From Seminibacterium arietis (lineage in GTDB: Bacteria; Pseudomonadota; Gammaproteobacteria; Enterobacterales; Pasteurellaceae): a DNA stretch of 64,000 nt. Positions 39,030 to 46,086 of the stretch are shown one piece after another. A model generated the notes under the pieces. The model ran no database searches and was not told the DNA's origin. It saw nothing but the letters and a program-made list of their open reading frames with translations. Location: contig NZ_JBHTJN010000001.1 of the NCBI RefSeq assembly GCF_042675725.1, positions 1-64,000 of the forward strand, in the 5' to 3' direction. The position numbers and the translations under genes are program-made. Positions within the stretch are counted from its first letter, which is position 1. Each line of letters begins with the position of its first letter.

Positions 39030-39109
39030 CAGGAATGACTTTCGGTTTAGCCGTCTTTGCCCTAATGATGTTCGGCATTGCGGTAGCAGTACAAAAATTT
39101 GTAAAATAA
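39026..39109 (+). CDS. Tiny membrane peptide (27 aa)
   Basis: ATG 39026 with AAGGAG before it, stop 39109. M-T-G-M-T-F-G-L-A-V-F-A-L-M-M-F-G-I-A and a basic end (Q-K-F-V-K). Translationally coupled to the two-span gene. Followed by hairpin CCCAC/GTGGG. Unknown. Confidence 0.5.
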   Translation: MTGMTFGLAVFALMMFGIAVAVQKFVK

Positions 39110-39122
39110 TTCAAAATCCCAC

Positions 39123-39196
39123 TTTACAAGGTGGGACTTTTCGTTTACTATCCACTCACTTTCAACAGGAAGTTAGCAAGCCACAATTCAGTGTTT
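39123..39196 (+). repeat. Promoter-hairpin-terminator element, copy 5 (degenerate)
   Basis: TTTACA (39123-39128), 17 bp, TACTAT (39146-39151), overlapping the terminator hairpin of the previous gene; hairpin ACTTTC-AACA-GGAAGT (39158-39173); AGCCAC...GTG with T-run (39180-39196), where the last stem is reduced to about three pairs. Confidence 0.6.
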
Positions 39197-39253
39197 TTTT
39201 TTCACAGAAACCCTATTTCACAAGGGATTTTCGCATAAACAAAGGTATTTATT

Positions 39254-39439
39254 ATGACTAAAACTCGATTGCTTGTTCCAAGAAAAACTCGCAATGTTTC
39301 AGCCAAGCAGTACTTGAATGAAGCGAAAAAAGCGAGTGTGAATAAGAATATCCAATCTGTCACTTTTGTTCCACCGAAAATCGGTTCAAGTGGTTATGGT
39401 TCATTCCAAATCACTTATAAAACACCACAGCTTTGTTAA
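39254..39439 (+). CDS. Small basic protein of unknown function (61 aa)
   Basis: M-T-K-T-R-L-L-V-P-R-K-T-R-N-V...F-Q-I-T-Y-K-T-P-Q-L-C. Basic, no membrane span, no motif recognised. First gene of a short cluster with a secreted protein and a DUF2335 membrane protein. Confidence 0.5.
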   Translation: MTKTRLLVPRKTRNVSAKQYLNEAKKASVNKNIQSVTFVPPKIGSSGYGSFQITYKTPQLC

Positions 39440-39452
39440 TACGGTGCTCAAT

Positions 39453-39665
39453 ATGAAAATGAAAAAACATCAATGTATCGCCAATTTTCTTATTGGTTTT
39501 GGTTCGATACTCAATATCGCTCCAGTGTTTGCAACGACTGAGCTAGGCTCACCGAAAGATGATTTGGAAAATCTGCAAAAAGATTGGCAAGCGATCGGAG
39601 CGGATATGTATAAAGCTATGGAAAGGTTAAATAATGGAACAAGCAGCACTCATCGAAACAAATAA
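39453..39665 (+). CDS. Small secreted or lipid-free exported protein (70 aa)
   Basis: ATG 39453. A signal-peptide-like start (basic M-K-M-K-K, hydrophobic F-L-I-G-F-G-S-I-L-N-I-A-P-V, then F-A-T-T) suggests cleavage after about residue 25, leaving a short helical tail. Overlaps the DUF2335 gene by 32 bp. Role unknown. Confidence 0.5.
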   Translation: MKMKKHQCIANFLIGFGSILNIAPVFATTELGSPKDDLENLQKDWQAIGADMYKAMERLNNGTSSTHRNK

Positions 39666-40104
39666 CGAAGATAATGCGATTGTTGATAAAGTTGCAGAAA
39701 CACCAGAATTGCTTGAAAAGGTATTGAGAACGCCGCAAGCTTCTGGTGTTATTTCTATGCTTGTTCAGCAGCAGCTCTCTCATTCAGGTCCGCTACCAAT
39801 GGCAACAGAAATGGAAAAATACAACAGTGTTATTCCTAATGGTGCTGATAGAATTATGAAATTAGCTGAAAAAGAGCAAGAAAATCGTTATAGCATACCT
39901 AAATGGTCACTTTTCCTAAAAGGATTAGGGTTAGTGTTTGCAATGATCAGCGTATCGTTAGTTGTTTGGTTCTGTTTTGAATTGATTAATAAAGAGCAAT
40001 ATGGGCTATCGGTTACAGTGATGATTAGTGTTTTAGTTGCCCTTGCTGGTGTGTTTGCTGTTGGCAAAGTAATGCTTCCTAAAACAGACAAGACAGAAGA
40101 ATAG
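39634..40104 (+). CDS. DUF2335 membrane protein
   Basis: 156 residues. H-S-G-P-L-P-M-A-T-E-M-E-K-Y, I-P-N-G-A-D-R-I-M-K-L-A-E-K-E-Q-E-N-R, and two C-terminal membrane spans (residues 92-112 and 120-142) match DUF2335, common in prophages and accessory islands and sometimes linked to defence. No direct function is known. Confidence 0.8.
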   Translation: MEQAALIETNNEDNAIVDKVAETPELLEKVLRTPQASGVISMLVQQQLSHSGPLPMATEMEKYNSVIPNGADRIMKLAEKEQENRYSIPKWSLFLKGLGLVFAMISVSLVVWFCFELINKEQYGLSVTVMISVLVALAGVFAVGKVMLPKTDKTEE

Positions 40105-40138
40105 CATCAAATCCCACTTTACAAGGCGGGATTTTTAT

Positions 40139-40204
40139 TTGACAACCGCCCCAAATTCGGATTAAGATAACCGCACTACAAGCCGTTCAATAACGGCTTT
40201 TTTT
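40139..40204 (+). repeat. Promoter-hairpin-terminator element, copy 6
   Basis: TTGACA (40139-40144), 18 bp, TAAGAT (40163-40168), then ACCGCACT; terminator AGCCGTT-CAAT-AACGGCT with T-run (40181-40204). Preceded by hairpin CCCACTTTACAAGGCGGG of the DUF2335 gene. Confidence 0.72.
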
Positions 40205-40227
40205 GTGTCTAAAATTTGAGGTGGAAT

Positions 40228-41025
40228 ATGGTGACTGAAACACATTACACAATAGATAAAAATATGAAACTACTAATCGAAATTGATAATAGCGAGCCAT
40301 TGCAGCTATCAGTTTTTTGTCAAAGTATGGAAGGTATTGCTGCAGAATATCGCCAATTTATACAAGACAACAAAATTGATATTGAACCCTGTGAACAGCA
40401 TATCTATGTAGAAAAAATCACACAAGGCTGCTTCCTTATTGAGCTTGCAGCACTAGTATCAAGCACATATCCACTTATTGAGCAAGCAAATGCGATTTTT
40501 GAATTTGGAGGACACTTGAAAAATATTTTAGATTGGGCAATGAATAGAGGCGAAAAGCCTGAACGCCTTACTGCGAATATGTTGAAAAATGCCAATAACA
40601 TTTTAGAGCCTATCGCAATCGATCCTAAAGCACAATTCAATTTACAAGTTTCTAATAATCAAGGCGATGTACATATACATCTACACGCAGACAATGCACT
40701 TGCAGGATTGGCACAAAACAATATTAACCGAGAATTAAAACTACTCAAAGAGCGAGAAGAAAACACTTTACAAAACACGACACTATACTGGTCATCCACC
40801 GCAGATGCTCAAAGCAAAGCACACGATAGAGCTATTATTCCTGCAGTATCACAAAAGCCTGTACGAGTAAAATTTGAAGACAAGACACTCAAAGAAAAAA
40901 TGATATTAAATGAAGAATACCCGTACCATAAAATTTTCTTAGTTGATGTTTTAGTTGAATATATTGATGAGGAGCCAGTCATCTACAAAATATTAAAATT
41001 AAACAATTCAATGAACAAAATCTAA
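40228..41025 (+). CDS. Unknown accessory protein (265 aa)
   Basis: ATG 40228 with GAGGT before it. No membrane span; mid-part has V-S-N-N-Q-G-D-V-H-I-H-L-H-A-D (histidine-rich, residues 144-158), and the last 60 residues K-P-V-R-V-K-F-E-D-K-T...F-L-V-D-V-L-V-E-Y-I are beta-rich. Bracketed by two promoter-terminator elements, as a stand-alone accessory gene. A defence or exclusion role is only a guess from position. Confidence 0.55.
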   Translation: MVTETHYTIDKNMKLLIEIDNSEPLQLSVFCQSMEGIAAEYRQFIQDNKIDIEPCEQHIYVEKITQGCFLIELAALVSSTYPLIEQANAIFEFGGHLKNILDWAMNRGEKPERLTANMLKNANNILEPIAIDPKAQFNLQVSNNQGDVHIHLHADNALAGLAQNNINRELKLLKEREENTLQNTTLYWSSTADAQSKAHDRAIIPAVSQKPVRVKFEDKTLKEKMILNEEYPYHKIFLVDVLVEYIDEEPVIYKILKLNNSMNKI

Positions 41026-41026
41026 A

Positions 41027-41110
41027 TTGACAAACCACCGCTCTTTGATTTAGGATATACCCACTTTCAACAGAAAGTCGGGATTGGTCGCACGTTATGC
41101 GACCTTTTTT
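41027..41110 (+). repeat. Promoter-hairpin-terminator element, copy 7
   Basis: TTGACA (41027-41032), 18 bp, TAGGAT (41051-41056); hairpin ACTTTC-AACA-GAAAGT (41063-41078); terminator GGTCGCA-CGTTA-TGCGACC with T-run (41086-41110), which overlaps the 3' end of the RHH gene on the other strand. Confidence 0.72.
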
Positions 41111-41283
41111 GTTTCGGCAAACAGTTTAATTCCTTGTGTTACAATTTGGGTTTTAGAAAGTCCTGTTTGACTGGAAAGCTCGGCAAGCAATGCAATCACA
41201 TCTTCGTGAAGTTTGTAGGATTGCAACCGTACACCACGCTTTTTATCGCTTTTTGCATTGATTTCAGCTCTTGTCATTGCCAT
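41095..41283 (-). CDS. Ribbon-helix-helix regulator, copy 2
   Basis: 62 residues, AAGGAG before ATG 41283. M-A-M-T-R-A-E-I-N-A-K-S-D-K-K-R-G-V and S-Y-K-L-H-E-D-V-I-A-L-L-A-E-L-S-S-Q-T-G-L-S-K-T-Q align with copy 1 at 37914. It follows the second Ibs-like peptide gene. Probable autoregulator of the module or a solitary RHH antitoxin. Confidence 0.78.
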   Translation of the reverse strand: MAMTRAEINAKSDKKRGVRLQSYKLHEDVIALLAELSSQTGLSKTQIVTQGIKLFAETKKVA

Positions 41284-41328
41284 AGAAAACTCCTTGCATT
41301 TTGGGTTAAGCTAGCTTAAGATTGGAGT

Positions 41329-41472
41329 CATCGGGGGAATGCCCTCCCCCGATGGATTATCCTAGAACGCTGGCATTGCCACCATTAAGAGGATAATTAG
41401 GATTAACGCTTTGAACAACATATCCTAAACTCCATTTTGAATGCCCCGAACCCAACAAGTCGGGGTTTTCTT
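41329..41472 (+). ncRNA. Candidate Sib-like antisense RNA, module 2
   Basis: Plus-strand promoter TTGCAT (41294-41299), 17 bp, TAAGAT (41317-41322); terminator CCCCGA...TCGGGG followed by TTTT (41444-41469). About 145 nt, antisense to the whole peptide gene. Near its 5' end is the hairpin CATCGGGGGA-ATGCCC-TCCCCCGATG (41329-41354). Confidence 0.62.
41362..41421 (-). CDS. Ibs-like type I toxin peptide, module 2 (19 aa)
   Basis: ATG 41421, stop TAG 41364-41362, GGAG eight bases before the start. Peptide M-L-F-K-A-L-I-L-I-I-L-L-M-V-A-M-P-A-F has the length and hydrophobic profile of Ibs toxins. Same setting as module 1: own promoter, hairpins on both sides, antisense RNA, downstream RHH gene. 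Confidence 0.7.
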   Translation of the reverse strand: MLFKALILIILLMVAMPAF

Positions 41473-41503
41473 GTATCTAAAGCACCTTGCCTTAGATGTG
41501 TTT

Positions 41504-41538
41504 ATTGTAGTACTACTTACATTTTGACGCAAGTACTT
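41504..41538 (-). promoter_or_regulatory. Promoter of module 2 with palindromes
   Basis: Minus strand: -35 TTGCGT (41532-41527), 17 bp, -10 TACAAT (41509-41504). Palindromes GTAGTACTAC (41507-41516) and AAGTACTT (41531-41538), centres 23 bp apart, resemble the AGTAC-type sites of module 1. Confidence 0.62.
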
Positions 41539-41608
41539 TTTGTAATAAATATTACATTTTTATCTATTGACAAACGAAGAAATTTAACCTACTATTCCCC
41601 ATAGGTGT

Positions 41609-41838
41609 CGAAACCTTAACGGCGGTTAGAACCGCACCCGATAGCAAGCGGTATTTTTATGCCCCAAATTTGCAAATGCTTTCCTGCCATTAGAAAGTGT
41701 TTGTTAATCTCAATGCCGAGAGGGCGACTAATAAAATACCAGTAATGGGAATACGTCCAGCCTACCGTTAGGCTTTCGAACCTCTTGGCAACCCTATTTA
41801 GGGTCATTCTTAAATTTCGAAAATTAACGGGGGTCAAT
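41609..41838 (+). ncRNA. Antirepressor leader RNA, copy 2
   Basis: Helices: GCGGTT/AACCGC (41622-41627/41630-41635), GAGAGG/CCTCTT (41718-41723/41781-41786), AGCCTA-CCGT-TAGGCT (41759-41774), ACCCTA/TAGGGT (41791-41804). Conserved blocks shared with copy 1. A near repeat, TCGAAA..TTAACGG-N-GGT, stands at both ends (about 41609 and 41817), the second next to the ribosome site. Resembles in setting the C4 antisense RNAs that control phage antirepressors; homology to C4 is not established. Confidence 0.62.
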
Positions 41839-41839
41839 T

Positions 41840-42736
41840 ATGACTAATCAAATCACTACTCAAACAATCTCTTTCTACGGTTCAGATCTAATCACTTTAA
41901 AAGTTGAAGATGTTATCTATACGGCAGTTCGCCCGATTGTAGAGGCTCTTGGTTTATCTTGGGGATCTCAATCAATTAAATTGAATAAAAACAAAGAAAA
42001 ATTCAACTGTTTCGATATCGAAACGGTTGGGGCAGACGGCAAAATCCGTGAAATGCTCTGTATGCCAATCAAAAAACTCAACGGCTGGCTATTTAGCATT
42101 AACTCTGAAAAAGTGCGGGCAGATTTAAAAGAAAAAGTGATCTGCTACCAAGAAGAGTGTTTTGAAGCACTCTACAACTACTGGCACTTTGGCAAAGCCG
42201 AACGCAAAACGACTGTTGATGACCGCACAGGATTACGCAATGCCGTCAATATGCTCGTTAGCAAAAAAGGCTTAATCTATTCAGATGCTTACTCATTTAT
42301 TCACCAACGCTTTAATGTGCAACATATTGATGAACTGACAGCAGAACAAATTCAAATGGCGGTTGAGTATATTCATAAGATCGTTTTAGAGGGCGAACTC
42401 ATAACAGACACATCGCCGAAGACACGTGGAATTTTACTCGATGAAGAAGCATTTTATGTTGTCGCAAAAGCAATAGCTAAATTAAATGAATCTACATTTG
42501 AGTGGGAAAAAATGATGGATTTGTTTTCAGAACTTGAAAGCCACAGAAACTATAAAACAGCATTTAATCTCGGTGTTGCCAGTTACAATCTCGCACAAAG
42601 TTCAGAGAAAATCATTATGAAAAATCTAGTGCAGATGAAAAACAAGGTATGGAAAAAAGAGATTGAAGACTTTATTTTTTCTAACCCACATCTACAAAAT
42701 CATACAGAAAATAAATTAGTTCACTACTTACGTTAA
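41840..42736 (+). CDS. Phage antirepressor with P22-type N-terminal domain
   Basis: 298 residues. I-S-F-Y-G-S-D-L-I-T-L-K...V-Y-T-A-V-R-P-I-V-E-A-L-G-L-S-W, M-L-C-M-P-I-K-K-L-N-G-W-L-F-S-I-N, C-Y-Q-E-E-C-F-E-A-L-Y-N-Y-W are the P22_AR_N antirepressor pattern (residues 1-125). The last 104 residues equal those of the KilA-N gene at 34237. Antirepressors inactivate CI-type repressors by binding. Preceded by a structured leader. Confidence 0.88.
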   Translation: MTNQITTQTISFYGSDLITLKVEDVIYTAVRPIVEALGLSWGSQSIKLNKNKEKFNCFDIETVGADGKIREMLCMPIKKLNGWLFSINSEKVRADLKEKVICYQEECFEALYNYWHFGKAERKTTVDDRTGLRNAVNMLVSKKGLIYSDAYSFIHQRFNVQHIDELTAEQIQMAVEYIHKIVLEGELITDTSPKTRGILLDEEAFYVVAKAIAKLNESTFEWEKMMDLFSELESHRNYKTAFNLGVASYNLAQSSEKIIMKNLVQMKNKVWKKEIEDFIFSNPHLQNHTENKLVHYLR

Positions 42737-42883
42737 GACTCCCGAGAAACCGACCGCACTTTTCCAGTGTGGCGGTTTCACTCAACCTAAATTTAGCCAA
42801 GGAACACCAAAATGAACATGAAATCAGAATTTTACTATTGCTGTGCAGCTATTATCTTAGGAGCAACATTAGCCGTCAGTTGC
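42423..42883 (+). repeat. 461-bp near-identical repeat, copy 2
   Basis: Partner of 34622-35082, offset 7,801 bp, same direction. Recombination between the copies would delete the 7.8 kb that holds doc, the Sak4/SSB pair, the SOS gene and both Ibs-like modules. Confidence 0.95.
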
Positions 42884-43063
42884 GGAACAGACCCAGTTAA
42901 AACCGCCCAACAAGCGGAAATCACAAATACAGATAGCCTTGAAGACTGGTACCAATCCCAAGGCTACAGCCTAGAACAATTAGCCGAATTAAAAGCACAA
43001 GCGGAGCAACGCTGGCACGAAGAGCAACAACCACAAACCGAACTCGCAAAAGGAACACACTAA
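42812..43063 (+). CDS. Small prophage lipoprotein (83 aa)
   Basis: M-N-M-K-S-E-F-Y-Y-C-C then hydrophobic A-I-I-L-G-A-T-L-A-V-S-C, a lipobox with Cys 24, followed by a short acidic/Q-rich helical tail (W-Y-Q-S-Q-G-Y-S-L-E-Q-L). Coupled to the next gene by 1-bp overlap. May act in exclusion at the outer membrane, as small phage lipoproteins do; unproven. Confidence 0.7.
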   Translation: MNMKSEFYYCCAAIILGATLAVSCGTDPVKTAQQAEITNTDSLEDWYQSQGYSLEQLAELKAQAEQRWHEEQQPQTELAKGTH

Positions 43064-43662
43064 TGAACGGTATCAAATACGACATCATCGCAGATGAAAC
43101 CATACAATACAAAGGCAGAACACTCTATCGTATAAAAGCCTTAAAAAGTTTTGCCGATGTCAGCAAAGGCGACAAAGGCGGTTATATTGAACACATGGGC
43201 AATCTCTCACAGCTGGGCGACTGCTGGATCTACGACAACGCGAAAGTATTCGCCAACGCCAGCATATTCAACAACGCCATAGTAGAAGAAAACGCCGAAA
43301 TCTGCGGGCAAGCCATTATTTTTAAAAATGCCAGAATAGGCAAAGACGCCAAAATATACGGTTACGCCACAATCGGCGATGTTGCCCACATCAAACAAAA
43401 CGGCGACATGTTCACTCGTTCAAATTATTTCACCGTCAGCAACATCACCGACCACGGCTACAACATTACATTCTACTTAGGCAAAAGCGACATCTTAGTC
43501 AATGCAAGCTGCTGCAACAACGTAGAAGAACTACCAAAACAAGTCTTTTGCGGAACCATAAACGAATTTGAGCAATACATCAGTAACATCACTCGAGCTG
43601 AAGTCAGACAACCGCTTGAAGATTTAATCAAAATCGCACGCCTACAAATCAGAGTGGAATAA
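43063..43662 (+). CDS. Left-handed beta-helix (YdcK-like) protein
   Basis: 199 residues. A run of hexapeptide-type repeats from about residue 55 to 115 (N-A-K-V-F-A-N-A-S-I-F-N-N-A-I-V, N-A-E-I-C-G-Q-A, N-A-R-I-G-K-D-A-K-I-Y-G-Y-A-T-I-G) predicts a polymer-like left-handed beta-helix, as in phage homologues of YdcK. N-terminus Y-R-I-K-A-L-K-S-F...G-D-K-G-G-Y-I-E is the typical lead-in. No active site visible. Confidence 0.75.
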   Translation: MNGIKYDIIADETIQYKGRTLYRIKALKSFADVSKGDKGGYIEHMGNLSQLGDCWIYDNAKVFANASIFNNAIVEENAEICGQAIIFKNARIGKDAKIYGYATIGDVAHIKQNGDMFTRSNYFTVSNITDHGYNITFYLGKSDILVNASCCNNVEELPKQVFCGTINEFEQYISNITRAEVRQPLEDLIKIARLQIRVE

Positions 43663-43703
43663 AAAACCACAATGCAACAAGAATAACAATGGAGTAACGC
43701 AGC

Positions 43704-44474
43704 ATGAGCCGACATTATGAAATAAAACCACAACAAAGAACCTATTTAGAGGTAATTCAAGAAAAGAAACAGCGGTTAAAAAAAGCCAAACAATTTAAAG
43801 CCGCCACCGAACAAGCCTCACGGCTCGAGCGTGAAGCTTTGAACAATTTAGACATTGAAACAATCCCAACACAAAACAACGAAATCAAAAACTATGTTTG
43901 TGAAAATCTCAAAGCCCCTGCTAACTACAAAAATCCTGAAACAATTGAAAAATGGTTAGCAGAAAATAAACCCGAAGTCGTCAACAAGACCGCTCTTGAT
44001 GGTGCATTTGGTGAAATTGTAGTTATCGGTGCAGCAGTTGATGACACTTCACCTGTTTTGTTCTATTGCGAAGATTGGCAATTACCAGATCGGGAAACTC
44101 GCATTTTAACTCAATTTAACGACTGGTTACGCAAACATATCACTAAAGCTACACCACTTATGATCGGACATAACATTACTAAATTTGATGATCGCTTTAT
44201 CTTTCAACGCTCTGTGATCAACCGTATCAAACCTTGCTACACCCCACTTCGTCACAATATCTATGACACCATGACCGAATGGGCAGGTTATGGAAACACT
44301 GTCTCTCTCGACAAATTATGCAAAGTACTTGATATTGAACAAAAAGGCGATATTGACGGATCAAAAGTATGGCAATACATCCAAGACGGCAAAATCAACG
44401 AAGTAGCTCAATATTGTGCAAAAGATGTTGAACGAGTAAGAGAAATCTACAAAAGAATGACGTTTGTGGAATAA
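43704..44474 (+). CDS. Predicted 3'-5' exonuclease, DEDD-type
   Basis: 256 residues. From residue 90: A-L-D-G-A-F-G-E-I-V-V-I-G-A-A (Exo I-like strand), P-L-M-I-G-H-N-I-T-K-F-D (Exo II, G-H-N-x-x-x-F-D), and C-A-K-D-V-E-R-V-R-E-I-Y (Exo III). The pattern fits PolB-type exonuclease domains found in phage recombination regions. The first D-x-E pair is not canonical, so catalysis is likely but not certain. Confidence 0.75.
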   Translation: MSRHYEIKPQQRTYLEVIQEKKQRLKKAKQFKAATEQASRLEREALNNLDIETIPTQNNEIKNYVCENLKAPANYKNPETIEKWLAENKPEVVNKTALDGAFGEIVVIGAAVDDTSPVLFYCEDWQLPDRETRILTQFNDWLRKHITKATPLMIGHNITKFDDRFIFQRSVINRIKPCYTPLRHNIYDTMTEWAGYGNTVSLDKLCKVLDIEQKGDIDGSKVWQYIQDGKINEVAQYCAKDVERVREIYKRMTFVE

Positions 44475-44549
44475 TGAAAAAAACACTCTCTATGCGACTA
44501 TTCTAGCCTCATTCTATCCAACACTTCATTAATTTTATAGGGATTAACG

Positions 44550-44774
44550 ATGGACATTCACAGAGATTATCTTTCTCCTGAAGAGTTAGCCTACATCACA
44601 GGGAGAAAAAACAAAAGCAAAATAAAAGAACAACTTATCAAACAGGGGATCAAGTTTATCCAAACAGCCAGTGGCTACCCTATTGTTAGACGAGATTACG
44701 ACAGTGTTAAAACACGCTCTCAACCGCCAAAAACAATTCATGACAGTTGGGAGCCAAATATCATCAAGCGATAA
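44550..44774 (+). CDS. DUF4224-like protein, probable excisionase/recombination directionality factor
   Basis: 74 residues. Y-L-S-P-E-E-L-A-Y-I-T-G-R-K-N-K-S-K-I-K-E-Q-L-I-K-Q-G-I-K-F and Y-P-I-V-R-R-D-Y are the DUF4224 pattern, small proteins encoded immediately upstream of phage integrases. Ends 11 bp before the integrase start. Confidence 0.75.
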   Translation: MDIHRDYLSPEELAYITGRKNKSKIKEQLIKQGIKFIQTASGYPIVRRDYDSVKTRSQPPKTIHDSWEPNIIKR

Positions 44775-44785
44775 GGAGAATCATC

Positions 44786-45820
44786 ATGGGCAGACCTAGA
44801 AAAAAAGAGAATCAAGACTTACCACAAAATCTCTTATGTCGAAGACGGAAAAGAAAAAACGGCACTTTTATAGATTACTTCTTCTATGTCACCAGCGACA
44901 AGAAAGAAAAATCACTTGGAACAGATCGATATAGTGCAATCCTTGAAGCGGCAAAACTTAACTACCAATGGGTTAAAATCCCCGAAAACGTCTTTTTCAT
45001 CGATGTTGCTAAACGTTATCAAGAGTTAGTGTTACCATCAAAAGCCAACAACACTATAAAGGCTAATCAACGAGCAATCAAATTACTATGCCAATTTTTT
45101 GGCGATCCGCCCGCTCCATTAGACAAAATCGAACCACGCCACATCAAACAATACCTTGAGTGGCGTAAAAAAACACCTGCAGCAGCAAATATCGATATTA
45201 GCGTATTTAACACCATCTGGAATTACGCAAGAGAATGTGGCTACACCAACAAAACATCACCATCACAAGGCATAAAAAAATACTCCATAAAATTCAGAGA
45301 CGTTTATGCCGAAGATTTTGTGTTAGAAAAAATCTACCAATGTGCTAATCAACTTATGAAAGACATCATCGACACCGCATATTTACTAGGTCAACGCCCC
45401 GTTGACCTATGCAATATCCACAAATCTCATATACACAACAACATTCTGCACATCACACAACAAAAAACAGGGAAAAAAGTGCGATTTGAAATTGTAGGAA
45501 AATTCAAAGAAATCGTAGAAAGACGACTAACCAACAGCGACTGGCTTTTCCTCAATCACTACAACAGAAAACTAACCGCTGCCACTCTATCAAATTATTT
45601 CAAGGAATTGAGAAAAAAAGCAATGAAACAATTCCCTGAACTCGCTAATGAAATCGCTAAAATCCAAATAAGAGATATGAGAGCCAAAGCAGCAACTGAT
45701 ATTTCATTATTCGCAAATAGCGAACAAGCACAAAAAAATCTAGGACATACTTCACAAAAAATGACTCAACATTACATCAGAAAAGAAAAAGTATTAAAAC
45801 CAACAGATGAACTCCTCTAA
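44786..45820 (+). CDS. int: Tyrosine integrase
   Basis: 344 residues from ATG 44786 (AAGGAG before it). N-terminal DNA-binding domain (Y-F-F-Y-V-T-S-D-K-K-E-K-S-L-G), core-binding domain (R-H-I-K-Q-Y-L-E-W-R-K), catalytic residues Arg in G-Q-R-P-V-D-L, Lys in Q-Q-K-T-G-K-K, R-D-M-R, His in L-G-H-T-S-Q-K-M-T-Q-H and the Tyr of H-Y-I-R. Catalyses integration and excision. It is the last prophage gene before ompA, so the attachment site must lie in 45821-46086. Confidence 0.93.
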   Translation: MGRPRKKENQDLPQNLLCRRRKRKNGTFIDYFFYVTSDKKEKSLGTDRYSAILEAAKLNYQWVKIPENVFFIDVAKRYQELVLPSKANNTIKANQRAIKLLCQFFGDPPAPLDKIEPRHIKQYLEWRKKTPAAANIDISVFNTIWNYARECGYTNKTSPSQGIKKYSIKFRDVYAEDFVLEKIYQCANQLMKDIIDTAYLLGQRPVDLCNIHKSHIHNNILHITQQKTGKKVRFEIVGKFKEIVERRLTNSDWLFLNHYNRKLTAATLSNYFKELRKKAMKQFPELANEIAKIQIRDMRAKAATDISLFANSEQAQKNLGHTSQKMTQHYIRKEKVLKPTDELL

Positions 45821-45872
45821 CGTCACAAATCGCAAAAATTCCACCGCCCTATTTTTAAAAAATAATATCACA

Positions 45873-45954
45873 TTTTCGTTCCGAAACCATTTTTTAACAT
45901 ATTGAATTTATTAAAAATAAATTTATGCAAAACCGCATAATAACGGAACGAAAA
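45873..45954. other. 11-bp inverted repeat near prophage end (attachment region candidate)
   Basis: TTTTCGTTCCG (45873-45883) and its perfect reverse complement (45944-45954), with an inner hairpin TTATGC/GCATAA (45923-45928/45935-45940). Position between int and the ompA terminator suggests integrase arm sites or the junction. The other end of the prophage is outside the window, so the core cannot be defined. Confidence 0.4.
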
Positions 45955-46035
45955 CACATCCCAAACCCTTAAAATTAAAGGAATAGGGGGTTTTAATCTA
46001 TTACTCAACTAAATGAGTATCAATTAACAAAACAA

Positions 46036-46059
46036 AAGCCCAAACAGATGTTTGGGCTT
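46036..46059. terminator. ompA terminator
   Basis: AAGCCCAAAC-AGAT-GTTTGGGCTT, perfect 10-bp stem, 28 bp beyond the ompA stop on the minus strand, flanked by A/T runs. Confidence 0.85.
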
Positions 46060-46086
46060 AAAATTAATTTTTAAAAGTAACTAAAA

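Noticed and set aside
41616..41837. 73-codon minus-strand reading frame opposite the antirepressor leader
   Set aside because: It lies entirely on the complement of a structured leader RNA shared by two antirepressor genes. The recurrence of such frames reflects RNA conservation, and there is no ribosome site of its own.
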